64,000 bases of DNA from JAUYQR01 sp963822435 (GTDB taxonomy: Bacteria; Pseudomonadota; Alphaproteobacteria; Rhodobacterales; Rhodobacteraceae), in contig CAWGHN010000003.1 in the NCBI GenBank assembly GCA_963822435.1, positions 1,062,219-1,126,218 of the forward strand. Direction: 5' to 3'. Position numbers and translations under genes: made by a program. The notes beneath the pieces are model-generated. The model was not told the origin of the DNA, made no database searches, and worked only from the letters and a program-made list of their open reading frames with translations. Positions 7,279 to 16,032 of this stretch are shown here, in pieces; positions within the stretch are counted from its first letter, which is position 1; every line of letters starts with the position of its first letter.

Positions 7279-8487
7279 TTAGATGACCGCCTTTTCGAGG
7301 AAGGGGCGGTTTTCGACGATGCGGTCATAGCCGACCTCGGACAGATCGAGCGTGCGGAAGCCGCCGTAGATGATGAGTTCCGACACCGCGCGACCGGCGG
7401 CGGGGCCTTGTTGCAGGCCGTGGCCGGAAAAGCCGTTGGCGAAAAGGAAGTTCGGCACCTGCGGGTGCGGGCCGACGATCAGGTTGTGGTCGAGCGTGTT
7501 GAAATCGTAATGCCCGGCCCATTGGTTGACGACCTTGATCGCCTCGAACGCGGGCGAGCGGGCGGCGAGGGCGGGCCAGACGATGTCTTCGAATTCCTCC
7601 CAGCGGGGTTCGAAATCGTCCCAGTCGACGGCGGGGTCGTTTGTGGGGGCGGCGCCGGTCAGGAAGAAGCGGCCATCGGGGCGGCACCAGACGCCGCCGG
7701 GGTCGATCATCAGGGGCAGGCGGCCGTGGTTCACCGTGGCGCTGCCTTCGGGGGTGGTGGCGGCGTCGATTACAAAGACGGTGCGCTTGCGGGGCTCCAC
7801 CGGCACGTCGAGGCCGGCCATGCGCGCGGTAAGGGCGGCGCGGGGGCCGGAGGCGTTGACGACGGTGCCGGTCTGGATCGTGGCGCCGGATTTGAGCGTG
7901 ACGGCGGTGACGCGGTTGGCGGTGCGGGTGATGGTTACGACTTCGTCGGTGATGACGTGCGCGCCTTGGGCGCGGGCCTTGGCGCGGAAGCCGTTCATCA
8001 GGCCGGTGTTGGAGAACCAGCCTTCGCCGGAGCGGCCGTAGGAAGCGAGGCGGATGTCTTCGACGTTCAGGTGCGGGAAGGCGCGGGCCAGCTCCTGCGC
8101 GTCCCACAGGACGACATCGGCCCCGCAAGCGCGCTGCACCGCGTGGTTTTCGCGCAGCACCTGTTCCTGTGCGGGCGTGTTGGCGAGGAACAGGTAGCCG
8201 CCAGTGTGGAAATTGAGGTCGGGCGCGGGCTGGCCTTCGACTTGCATGGTGGTGGCGAAATCGCGGATGAAGGCGGAGCCGAACTGGCCGATCTTTACGT
8301 TGATCGGGTTGGAAAACTGCGTGCGGATCGAGGCGGCGGAGAGCGAGGTGGAGGCCTTGGCGAAGGTCGGGTCGCGTTCCACGATCAGGACGGAGCCTTT
8401 GAAATCGGGGTTTGCGGTCAGGAAATACGCGACGGCCGAGCCGATCACGGCCCCGCCGACGATCACCACATCATAGCTGTCGTTCAC
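7279..8487 (-). CDS. FAD-dependent oxidoreductase, DAO family
   Basis: A 402-aa D-amino-acid-oxidase-fold flavoprotein. The FAD-binding start is YDVVIVGGAVIGSAVAYFL at residues ~5-23, with ERD ending beta-2. A TGGYLFLA segment and a C-terminal FANGFSGHGLQQGPAAGRAVSELI, the second FAD-contact motif of this family, complete the fold. It resembles the FOXRED1/sarcosine-oxidase branch that oxidises amines or N-methyl compounds. It is the last gene of the TPP-HyuA-HyuB-aminotransferase-dehydrogenase operon and overlaps the preceding gene by 4 nt (ATGA). A role in oxidising an amino or N-substituted intermediate released by the HyuAB enzyme is inference. Confidence 0.88.
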   Translation of the reverse strand: MNDSYDVVIVGGAVIGSAVAYFLTANPDFKGSVLIVERDPTFAKASTSLSAASIRTQFSNPINVKIGQFGSAFIRDFATTMQVEGQPAPDLNFHTGGYLFLANTPAQEQVLRENHAVQRACGADVVLWDAQELARAFPHLNVEDIRLASYGRSGEGWFSNTGLMNGFRAKARAQGAHVITDEVVTITRTANRVTAVTLKSGATIQTGTVVNASGPRAALTARMAGLDVPVEPRKRTVFVIDAATTPEGSATVNHGRLPLMIDPGGVWCRPDGRFFLTGAAPTNDPAVDWDDFEPRWEEFEDIVWPALAARSPAFEAIKVVNQWAGHYDFNTLDHNLIVGPHPQVPNFLFANGFSGHGLQQGPAAGRAVSELIIYGGFRTLDLSEVGYDRIVENRPFLEKAVI

Positions 8488-9302
8488 TTTGCCGCCTCAT
8501 CATCGGGGTGCCCAAGATCGACGAACCAACCGCCCAGGGCCTGCACGGCGGGAGCTTTCGGATCGGGCACAGGGGTACGCGCTTCTACAGCGGAACGGAA
8601 GGGTTCGGTGGTGTCCTGCGGGTGAAAACCGAGGTGCGCGGCGAGGCGGTTGTCGACCGCTTTCACCGCGTTGTCGGAGATGCCGAAGGCCACGGTAAAG
8701 CCAACCTGCGGTGCCGTGAGGGCGGCGGTGACGAGGCGGATGCAATCGTCGAAGGAAAGCCATGACCAGAGCATCCGCCGGTCAGCGGGTTCGGGGAAGG
8801 ACGAGAAGATGCGCAGGGCGGCGGTCTCGATCCCGAACTTGTCCCAGTAGAGGCGGCCGAGGTCTTCGGCGAAGCATTTCGACAGGCCATAAAGGCTGTC
8901 GGGGCGGTGCGGGGCATGGGCGTCGATCTGATCTTCGAGCCGGTGATAGCCGATGGCGTGGACCGAGGAGGCGTAGACGATGCGGGAGACACCGTGTGTG
9001 CGGGCGGCTTCGTAGATGTTGTAGCTGCCGATGATGCTGGAATTCAGCACCTCATCCCACGGGCGTTCCATCGGCGCGCCGCCGAAATGGACGATGGCGT
9101 CGACGCCTTGGGCGGCGGCCAAGACGGCAGCGGCGTCGTTGAGATCGAAGGTCAGCGCCTGTTCGTTGGGCTGAAGGGCGGTGATGGGGGCGCGGTCGGC
9201 AAGGCGGAGGCTGCGGGCAAGTGGGGCGAGGCCGCGGCGCAGTTGGGTGCCAAGGCGGCCAGCGGCGCCGGTGATGAGGATCGTGTCGAAACGGGGGGTC
9301 AT
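8484..9302 (-). CDS. NAD(P)-dependent epimerase/dehydratase family, uronate dehydrogenase-like
   Basis: A 272-aa extended-SDR protein with the glycine motif ITGAAGRLGTQL at residues ~9-20, an acidic LADRAP after beta-2, FDLNDAAAV, and the catalytic YGLSK with upstream VYASSVHAIGY (Ser-Tyr-Lys). The pattern IVHFGGAPMERPWDEVLNSS, then NIYEAAR and SRIVYASS, resembles bacterial uronate dehydrogenase (Udh), which oxidises uronic acids to aldarolactones with NAD+. Length also fits Udh (~265). Since no hexuronate pathway genes surround it, the real substrate may be another sugar-like hydroxyl. It overlaps both neighbours by 4 nt. Confidence 0.82.
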   Translation of the reverse strand: MTPRFDTILITGAAGRLGTQLRRGLAPLARSLRLADRAPITALQPNEQALTFDLNDAAAVLAAAQGVDAIVHFGGAPMERPWDEVLNSSIIGSYNIYEAARTHGVSRIVYASSVHAIGYHRLEDQIDAHAPHRPDSLYGLSKCFAEDLGRLYWDKFGIETAALRIFSSFPEPADRRMLWSWLSFDDCIRLVTAALTAPQVGFTVAFGISDNAVKAVDNRLAAHLGFHPQDTTEPFRSAVEARTPVPDPKAPAVQALGGWFVDLGHPDDEAAK

Positions 9303-10516
9303 GCGGGTATTCCGGGTTCAAGGGCGGCGACGGCGCGGGCGATGCGTTTGGTAGCCTCGGCCAGTGTTGCGTCTGAGGTGGCGGTGGAGATTCGGAAGAA
9401 CGGCGACAGGCCGTAAGCCGCGCCGGGAACGGCGGCGACGTGGGCCTCGGCCAGCAGGTAGGTGGTGACGGCGGTATCGTCGGTGAGGATCGCGCCTTTT
9501 GGGGTGCGCTTGCCGATCAGGGCAGAGCAACCGATGTAGGCGTAGAACGCGCCTTCGGGGGGTGCGAGGGTCAGGCCGGGGATTTGCGCGACTGCGGCCA
9601 CGACAAGGTCGCGGCGGCGCTGGAAGGCGGTGCGGAAAGCGGCGATGCAGTCTTGCGAACCGGTGAGGGCGGAGAGGGCTGCGGCCTGCATGGGCGCTGC
9701 GACCGATGTGACGGATTGGCTTTGCACGGTGGCCATCGCTTTCAAAAGCGGCGCGGGGCCGGTGGCGTAGCCGACGCGCCAGCCGGTCATCGCGTAGGCC
9801 TTGGCGACGCCGTTGACGATGAGCGTTCGGTCGCGGAGCGCGGGGCAGGCGGCCGCGAAGGAGGTGAAATCGCGCCCGTCAAAGCGGATGTGTTCGTAGA
9901 TTTCATCCGACAGGATCAGGATGTGGGGATGGCGTTTCAGAACCGCGCCGAGGGCTTGCAGATCATCGCGGGAGTAGACCGCGCCGGAGGGGTTGCCGGG
10001 GGTGTTGAGGAACAGCCATTTGGTGCGGGGCGTGATGGCGGCTTCAAGCGCCGGCGGTGTGAGGCGAAAGCCGGCTTCGGGGCCGCAGATCGGTGTGACC
10101 GGCGTGCCGCCGAGGAGTTTGACCATTTCGGGGTAGCTGACGAAATAGGGGGCGGGCAGGATCGCCTCGTCGCCGTCGTTGAGCGTGGCCATCAGGGCGT
10201 TGAAGATGATCTGCTTGGCACCGTTGGCGACGACGATGTCATCGGGGGTGCAGTCGAGGCCATTCTCGCGCCGGAACTTGGCAGCGACGGCGGTGCGCAG
10301 CGCGAGGGTGCCTGCGGCGGGGGTGTAGAGGGTTTCGCCATTGGTTGCGGCGGTGTGGGCGGCGGCGGCGATGTGGGACGGGGTGGGGAAGTCCGGTTCC
10401 CCGAGGCCAAGGTCGATCACGTCGATACCGGTGGCGCGCAGGGCTTTTGCGGCCATCGACGCGGCCATCGAGGCGGAGGGTTTGACGGCGGCAAGGCGGG
10501 TGGCGGTGTAGCTCAT
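9299..10516 (-). CDS. Class I/II PLP-dependent aminotransferase (aspartate aminotransferase-like)
   Basis: A 405-aa fold-type I aminotransferase. Visible landmarks are IDLGLGEPDFPTP near residue 35, TLYTPAAGTLALR, ANGAKQIIFNAL, LPAPYFVSYPEMV, FLNTPGNPSGAVY, LSDEIYEHIRF and the PLP-lysine region VNGVAKAYAMTGWRVGYA, with a C-terminal FFRIS carrying the substrate-carboxylate Arg. Overall it matches the AatA/Ig subgroup. The usual SFSK.F..TGWR motif is altered to VNGVAKAYAMTGWR, but the lysine is kept. It lies inside the tightly overlapping operon after HyuB, so it may transaminate an amino acid or keto acid made by the pathway. Confidence 0.9.
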   Translation of the reverse strand: MSYTATRLAAVKPSASMAASMAAKALRATGIDVIDLGLGEPDFPTPSHIAAAAHTAATNGETLYTPAAGTLALRTAVAAKFRRENGLDCTPDDIVVANGAKQIIFNALMATLNDGDEAILPAPYFVSYPEMVKLLGGTPVTPICGPEAGFRLTPPALEAAITPRTKWLFLNTPGNPSGAVYSRDDLQALGAVLKRHPHILILSDEIYEHIRFDGRDFTSFAAACPALRDRTLIVNGVAKAYAMTGWRVGYATGPAPLLKAMATVQSQSVTSVAAPMQAAALSALTGSQDCIAAFRTAFQRRRDLVVAAVAQIPGLTLAPPEGAFYAYIGCSALIGKRTPKGAILTDDTAVTTYLLAEAHVAAVPGAAYGLSPFFRISTATSDATLAEATKRIARAVAALEPGIPA

Positions 10517-12135
10517 GACTTGGCCTTGGTGACGTAGCCTTTCGCGGTGTCATCGGCGCGAGCATCGGCGGTGCGGCGGACCGGGTCGCCAAAGCCGCCG
10601 CCACCGGGCAGGGTGAGGATCAGGCGGCGACCGGCGGGGACGTGCTGCCAGCCCTTGGGCTTGAGCTTGGTGCCATCGTCAAGGTCCACCGATCCGGCGG
10701 CACCGGGTTGGCCACCGTCGCGGCCACGGGCGGGATGGTTGACGCGGTCGAACATGGCGGAGAAGTCAAATTCGTGGCCGGGCAGCGGTTCGATCTCGAT
10801 GATCTGGCCGAGGCCGCCGCGGTATTCGCCGTCACCGCCGGAATCGGGGCGCAGTTCCTTGCGCCAGATCACGACGGGGCCGGTGTGTTCGGTGGCCTCG
10901 ATCGGCATGGTCATCACGCCGGAGGGGAAGGCGGTGGCCGAGAGGCCGTCGGCGGCGGGGCGCGCGCCCATGCCGCCGGAGTTGAACATGAGGATTTCGG
11001 CGCGGCGGCCGGTGTGGCCGGGGGCGGGGCGAACGGACATGTGGATGTTCCACAGGGCGGCGGCGCCTTCAGCGAGGACTTGTCCGGGGAGTGCCTTGGC
11101 GAGCGCGCCGAGGACGAGGTCGGGAACGAGGTGGCCGATGACGTGGCGGACGGAAACGGGGGCGGGGCGGGGGGCGTTCAGGATGTTTTCCGGCGAGGCG
11201 ATGGTGAAGGCTTCAAGCGAGGCCCAGTTGTTCGGAATGTCGGGCGCGATCACGCATTTCAGCGCGTAGGAGGCGTAGGCCTTGGTGTAGATGATCGGCA
11301 CGTTGATGCCCTTGGGCGAGACCGGGCCGGAGCCTGCGAAATCGACATTCACCGTGTCGCCCGCGATGGTGACGGACGCGGCGAGGCGGACGGGGGTGTC
11401 GTATCCGTCGGTGTCGAGGATGTTGTCCCAAGTGCCTTGCGGCAGGGCGCGCAGACGGTCGAGCGTGGCGCTGCGGGTGCGGGTGAAGATGAAGTCGCCC
11501 AGATCGTCGAGGGTGGCGAGGCCGATTTCCTGCATCATCGCGGCGAGGCGGCGGTGGCCCACGTCGTTGCAGGCGGCGAGGGAGTAGAAATCGCCGACGA
11601 CCTGATCGGGTTCGCGGACGTTGGCGCGCAGAAGGCGGATCAGGGTGTCGTTCACGGCGCCCCGTTCGGCGAACTTCATGATCGGGATCTGGATGCCCTC
11701 TTCGTAGACCGATTTGCCATCGGCCCCGAAGCCGCGCCCGCCGACATCGACGACATGGGCGGTGCAGGCGAAGAAGCCGACGAGCGTGTCGCCGAGGAAT
11801 GAGGGCGAGACCATCGTGATGTCGTGGAGGTGACCGGTGCCTTTCCACGGATCGTTGGTGACGTAGGTGTCGCCGGGAAACATGTTGGCGCGGCCGATTT
11901 CGGTGATGAAGTGGAGGACCGCCTCGGCCATCGTGTTGACGTGGCCGGGGGTGCCGGTGACGGCTTGGGCAAGCATCCGACCTGAGGGGTCGAAGACGCC
12001 GGCGGAGAGGTCGCCCGCTTCGCGGACCGAGGTGGAAAAGGCGGTGCGCAGGAGGGTCATCGCCTGTTCCTCGACCACCGAAATCAGGCGGTTCCACATC
12101 ACCTGAAAGCGGATCTCGCGGGTGGGATCGGTCAT
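10513..12135 (-). CDS. Hydantoinase B/oxoprolinase family protein (HyuB-like)
   Basis: A 540-aa HyuB-type subunit. Motifs include EEQAMTLLRTAFSTSVREAGDLSAGVFD, GTPGHVNTM, TNDPWKGTGHLHDITMV (the family's ND(P).GG/H metal-ligand region), FACTAHVVDVGG and the C-terminal LPGGGGFGDP. HyuB proteins pair with HyuA to open cyclic amides (5-oxoproline, N-methylhydantoin, some lactams) with ATP; relatives are acetone and acetophenone carboxylase subunits. It directly follows the HyuA gene (4-nt overlap), so the two should form one enzyme. It differs clearly from the second HyuB at 54.6-56.3 kb, suggesting a different substrate. Confidence 0.92.
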   Translation of the reverse strand: MTDPTREIRFQVMWNRLISVVEEQAMTLLRTAFSTSVREAGDLSAGVFDPSGRMLAQAVTGTPGHVNTMAEAVLHFITEIGRANMFPGDTYVTNDPWKGTGHLHDITMVSPSFLGDTLVGFFACTAHVVDVGGRGFGADGKSVYEEGIQIPIMKFAERGAVNDTLIRLLRANVREPDQVVGDFYSLAACNDVGHRRLAAMMQEIGLATLDDLGDFIFTRTRSATLDRLRALPQGTWDNILDTDGYDTPVRLAASVTIAGDTVNVDFAGSGPVSPKGINVPIIYTKAYASYALKCVIAPDIPNNWASLEAFTIASPENILNAPRPAPVSVRHVIGHLVPDLVLGALAKALPGQVLAEGAAALWNIHMSVRPAPGHTGRRAEILMFNSGGMGARPAADGLSATAFPSGVMTMPIEATEHTGPVVIWRKELRPDSGGDGEYRGGLGQIIEIEPLPGHEFDFSAMFDRVNHPARGRDGGQPGAAGSVDLDDGTKLKPKGWQHVPAGRRLILTLPGGGGFGDPVRRTADARADDTAKGYVTKAKS

Positions 12136-14216
12136 GGCGCGGACTTTCGGATGAGGAGGAGGGAGCCGTCGGTCTGCATCACCACGTCGAAGGGCGAGGT
12201 GACGACGGTGGAGGTTTCACGCTCCGCGATGATCGCGGGGCCGTGGATGCGGTCGCCGGGGGCAAGGGTGGCGCGGTCGGCGATGGCGGTGGGCAGGGTG
12301 GTGCCGGTGGCAGGGTCGAACACGTCGCGGAAGGTGGTGGGTGTGAGGGTGGTGGTGCCGTCGGTCAGGTGGTGGCGGACGGGGGCGGGGCGGGTGTCGC
12401 TGGCCTTGACCGACCATGTGACAACCTCGATCTCCAGCGCGTCGTCACTCGTGCCGCCGATGGCGCGGCCGAAGAAGCGTGCGTAGGCGTCGCGGAAGGC
12501 GGCGCGCAGGGCGGTGACGTCGGGGGCGGTGAAGGGGTGGTCGGGAAGCGGTACGGGGATTTCCCAGCCTTGACCCTTGTAGCGCATGAAGGCGGTCGCC
12601 TCGACCGTGATGGCGGCGGTGGTGCCAGTGCGGACGAAGCTTTCGGCGGTGGTTTTCAGGCTGGCGAGGAGGGCGTTGACGGCTTCGGTGTCGAAGGAGG
12701 AAAGCCGGGTGATGCGGGTAACGAGCGCTTCGTAGCCGAACGGGGCGCGCAGGAAGCCGATGGCGGACCCGACGCCCGCGCCGGGCGGCACGAGGCAGCG
12801 GTCGATGCCCAGCTTTTCGCACAGCCGCGCGGCGTGGAGGGGGGCGGCACCGCCGAAGGCGATCATCAGGTTGTCGGAGATGTTCTTGCCGTTTTCCACC
12901 GCGTGGACGCGCGCGGCGTTGGCCATGTTTTCATCCACCACCTCGGCGATGCCGAAGGCGGCGGAGCGGGGGTCAAGCTTCAGCGGGTGGCCTACGTGGG
13001 CGTCGATGGCCGTGGCGGCAAGGGGGGCGGAGAGGCGGATCGCGCCACCGGCGAAGTTGTCGGGGTCGATCTTGCCGAGGATCAGGTCGGCGTCGGTGAT
13101 GGCAGGGCGGTCGCCACCGCGCTGGTAGCAGGCGGGGCCGGGTTCGGAGCCGGCCGATTCCGGGCCGGTCTGGATGCGGCCCATGCTGTCGACCGAGGCG
13201 AGGGAACCGCCACCGGCGCCGATTTCGATCATCTCGATCACGGGGATCGAGATCGGCATTCCGGAACCCTTGGCGAAGCGGGTGGTGCGGGCCACCTCGA
13301 AGCTGCGGGCGGTTTTCGGGGCGAAGTCTTCGATCAGGCAGATCTTCGCGGTGGTGCCGCCCATGTCGTAGCTGACAACGTGGGGAAGGTTGAAACGGCG
13401 GGCGATGTCGGCGGCGAAGATGGCGCCGCCTGCCGGGCCGCTTTCGATCAGACGGACGGGGAATTCGGCTGCGGTTTCGACCGAGATCAGGCCACCGCCG
13501 GAGTGGATCATGAACACCGGGCAGGTGGCGCCCTGGTCTTTGAGGCGGGCTTGCAGGCGGGTGAGGTAAGCGGCCATCTGCGGGCGGACGTAGGCGTTGG
13601 CGCAGACGGTATTGAATCGCTCAAACTCGCGCATCTGGGGCGAGACTTCGCAGGAAAGCGAGATCGGGGCGGCGGTGCGGGCGGCGATGATGTCGCGCGC
13701 GCGGGCCTCGTGCGCGGGGTTGAGGTAGGAGTGGATGAATCCGATGGCAACCGCGCCGTAGCCGCCAGCGGCAATGGCGTCGGCGACGGCTTCGAGGGCG
13801 GACCCGTCGAGCGGCAGCAGTTCCTGCCCATCGGCGCCGATCCGGCCGGGGACGGTGAAGCGGTCTTGCCGGGGGACGAGCGGCTGCGGCAGGCGCAGGT
13901 TCAGGTCATACTGGTCGAAGCGGTTTTCGGTGCGCATCTCGACGGTGTCGCGGAAGCCTTCGGTGGTGACGAAGGCGGTCTTTGCGCCGCGCCGTTCGAT
14001 GAGTGCGTTGGTGGCAAGGGTGGTGCCGTGGATGACGATGTCGAGGTCGGCGTAAGTGAGGTTCGCCTCGGTCAACACGATGCGGGTGGCGTCGAGGATC
14101 GCCTGTTCGGGGGCGGCGTAGTTCGTCAGGATCTTGGTCGAATGGATCGTGCCGTTGTGGTCAAGCGCTACGTCGGTGAAGGTGCCGCCGATATCGGCAC
14201 CGAGGCGGATGGTCAT
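12132..14216 (-). CDS. Hydantoinase A/oxoprolinase family protein (HyuA-like)
   Basis: A 694-aa ATPase subunit of the ASKHA fold. The N-terminal phosphate loop is IRLGADIGGTFTDVALD at residues ~2-18; further landmarks are IVIHGTTLATNALIERRGAKTAFVTTEGFRD, FMIHSGGGLIS, ESGPAGGAIFAADIA, SYDMGGTTAKICLIE and IEIGAGGGSLASVD, ending with ERETSTVVTSPF. HyuA uses ATP to phosphorylate the amide of the substrate so that HyuB can complete ring opening. ATGA overlaps join it to the TPP-enzyme gene upstream and HyuB downstream. Family assignment is firm; substrate is not determinable. Confidence 0.93.
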   Translation of the reverse strand: MTIRLGADIGGTFTDVALDHNGTIHSTKILTNYAAPEQAILDATRIVLTEANLTYADLDIVIHGTTLATNALIERRGAKTAFVTTEGFRDTVEMRTENRFDQYDLNLRLPQPLVPRQDRFTVPGRIGADGQELLPLDGSALEAVADAIAAGGYGAVAIGFIHSYLNPAHEARARDIIAARTAAPISLSCEVSPQMREFERFNTVCANAYVRPQMAAYLTRLQARLKDQGATCPVFMIHSGGGLISVETAAEFPVRLIESGPAGGAIFAADIARRFNLPHVVSYDMGGTTAKICLIEDFAPKTARSFEVARTTRFAKGSGMPISIPVIEMIEIGAGGGSLASVDSMGRIQTGPESAGSEPGPACYQRGGDRPAITDADLILGKIDPDNFAGGAIRLSAPLAATAIDAHVGHPLKLDPRSAAFGIAEVVDENMANAARVHAVENGKNISDNLMIAFGGAAPLHAARLCEKLGIDRCLVPPGAGVGSAIGFLRAPFGYEALVTRITRLSSFDTEAVNALLASLKTTAESFVRTGTTAAITVEATAFMRYKGQGWEIPVPLPDHPFTAPDVTALRAAFRDAYARFFGRAIGGTSDDALEIEVVTWSVKASDTRPAPVRHHLTDGTTTLTPTTFRDVFDPATGTTLPTAIADRATLAPGDRIHGPAIIAERETSTVVTSPFDVVMQTDGSLLLIRKSAP

Positions 14217-15892
14217 TTCGTTTCCTTTTCGGCCCGATCTTTTTCAGCGAGCGCCTTGGCGCGCATCTGGCTGAGGGTCTGGCGCGGGGTGAGGGCTTCG
14301 GGCGAGATGTCGAGGTCGAGGACCGCGCCGGTTTTCGAGGCCAGCGCACGGGCGAAGGCGGCGGGGAAATCGGCGGTGGCTGACACCCGTTCGGCGTGGA
14401 GGCCGTAGGCGCGGGCGAGGGCCGAGAAGTCGGGGTTCACGAGCGTGGTGCCGGAGACGCGGGTCGGGAAATGGCGTTCCTGATGCGCGCGGATCGTGCC
14501 GTACATGCCGTTGTTGAGGATGAGGACGATGGGCTGCGCACCGGCCTGCATCGCGGTGCCAAGTTCGGGCAAGTTCATCTGGATATCGCCGTCACCGGCA
14601 AAGCAGACCACGGTCCGGTCGGGGTAGGCGACTTTGGCGGCTATGGCAGCGGGCAGGCCGTAGCCCATGGCACCCGACTGCGGCGCGAGGAGGCGGGCGT
14701 GCGGGCCGAAGCGGAAGAATTTGTTCGGCCATGCAGTAAAGTTGCCGGCACCGTTCGTGAGGATTGCGTCGGCGGGCAGGATGGATTGCAGATGCGCCAT
14801 GACCCGCCCCATGTCGACAGGCGAAGGTTGGGGCGGCAGGTCGAAGGTCGCCTGATAGGCTGCGCGGGCGCGTTTGCGCCAGTCGGACCACGGACCTTTG
14901 ACGGGCGTTAGGGCAGCGGCGAAGGCGTTGGGGCCGGCGGGAATGCCGAGGGTGGGAATGTAGACCTTGCCGATCTCGAGGCTGGAGGCGTGGACATGGA
15001 TGATCTTTTGCGCAGGGGTGGGCACGGAGAAGAGGGTGTAGCCTTCGGTCGATATCTCGCCAAAGCGGGTGTTGAGGGCGAGGACAACGTCCGCCTCGGC
15101 CAAGGTCGCGCGGACGCCGGCGGTCAGGCCGAGGCCGAGGTCGCCGGCGTAGACGGGGGAGTGGTTGTCGATCATGTCCTGATAGCGAAGCGCGGCGACG
15201 ACGGGGATGTCGGACGCCTCGGCGAAGGATTGGAGCGCGGCGCGGCCGGCGGCTGTCCAGTTGCAGCCGCCGAGGAGGATGGCGGGGCGCTGGGCTTGGG
15301 CCAGGAGTGCAAGCGCGTCCGAAAGTGCGGCCGGGTCGGGGCTGGGTTCGGCGATACGGGCAGGGCCGGTGAGGGGCAGGGCGGCGGTGACGCCGGACAG
15401 CACGTCTTCGGGCAGGGCGACGACCACAGGGCCGGGGCGGCCGGTGGTGGCGGTGATCCAGGCGCGGGACAGGATTTCGGGGATGCGGTCGGCGTGGTCA
15501 ACCTCGACCGCCCATTTTGCCATCGTGCCAAAGACGGCGCGGTAGTCGATTTCCTGAAACGCCTCGCGGCCCTTCATGTCGGTGCCGACCTGACCGACGA
15601 AGATCAGCATCGGGGCAGAGTCCTGCATGGCGGTGTGGATGCCGATCGAGGCGTTGGTAACGCCGGGGCCACGGGTGACAAGGGCGATGCCGGGCTGGCC
15701 GGTCAGCTTGCCCCATGCGGCGGCCATGAAGGCAGCACCGCCTTCGTTGCGGCAAAGCACGAAATCGAAGCGCCCTTGGGTGTCGTGCATCGCATCGAGA
15801 ACGGCGAGGTAGCTTTCGCCCGGCACGCCGAAGGCGCGGGTGGCGCCGAGAGCGACGAGGCTTTCGACCAGTAACTGCCCGCCGTTGCGCAT
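14213..15892 (-). CDS. Thiamine-diphosphate-dependent enzyme, acetolactate-synthase-like
   Basis: A 559-aa three-domain ThDP enzyme. The PYR domain begins GGQLLVESLVALGATRAFGV with the catalytic Glu in LCRNEGGAAFMAAAWGK (residue ~50). The central domain contains ILLGGCNWTAAG. The PP domain has the Mg/ThDP motif GDGDIQMNLPELGTAMQAGA ending in LILNNGMYGT. The ATG at 15892 is preferred over the frame start at 15907 because a very strong GGGGGAGGT lies just upstream. It is the first gene of the six-gene operon. Members decarboxylate or ligate 2-keto acids; the downstream aminotransferase could supply such a keto acid. True acetolactate synthase is less likely, since no small subunit is present. 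Confidence 0.88.
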   Translation of the reverse strand: MRNGGQLLVESLVALGATRAFGVPGESYLAVLDAMHDTQGRFDFVLCRNEGGAAFMAAAWGKLTGQPGIALVTRGPGVTNASIGIHTAMQDSAPMLIFVGQVGTDMKGREAFQEIDYRAVFGTMAKWAVEVDHADRIPEILSRAWITATTGRPGPVVVALPEDVLSGVTAALPLTGPARIAEPSPDPAALSDALALLAQAQRPAILLGGCNWTAAGRAALQSFAEASDIPVVAALRYQDMIDNHSPVYAGDLGLGLTAGVRATLAEADVVLALNTRFGEISTEGYTLFSVPTPAQKIIHVHASSLEIGKVYIPTLGIPAGPNAFAAALTPVKGPWSDWRKRARAAYQATFDLPPQPSPVDMGRVMAHLQSILPADAILTNGAGNFTAWPNKFFRFGPHARLLAPQSGAMGYGLPAAIAAKVAYPDRTVVCFAGDGDIQMNLPELGTAMQAGAQPIVLILNNGMYGTIRAHQERHFPTRVSGTTLVNPDFSALARAYGLHAERVSATADFPAAFARALASKTGAVLDLDISPEALTPRQTLSQMRAKALAEKDRAEKETK

Positions 15893-16032
15893 GGATACCT
15901 CCCCCAAGTTTCGGCGCGATCATGCCCGGGCAGATTGGCGAAGAAAACCGTGTTCTGCTGGCTTAATGGGCGTTTGACGGGCGATCTGGCGTGTCGACAG
16001 GGGGGAGGCGCATCGCTAACGATGGGCTTGGA

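Noticed and set aside
7024..8625. 533-codon plus-strand frame
   Set aside because: It is antisense to the FAD oxidoreductase and overlaps the isomerase gene; low-complexity Gly/Ala/Val composition.
12243..14408. 721-codon plus-strand frame
   Set aside because: It is antisense to the HyuA-like gene, Gly/Val/Asp-rich with no domain; the minus strand encodes a complete ASKHA protein.
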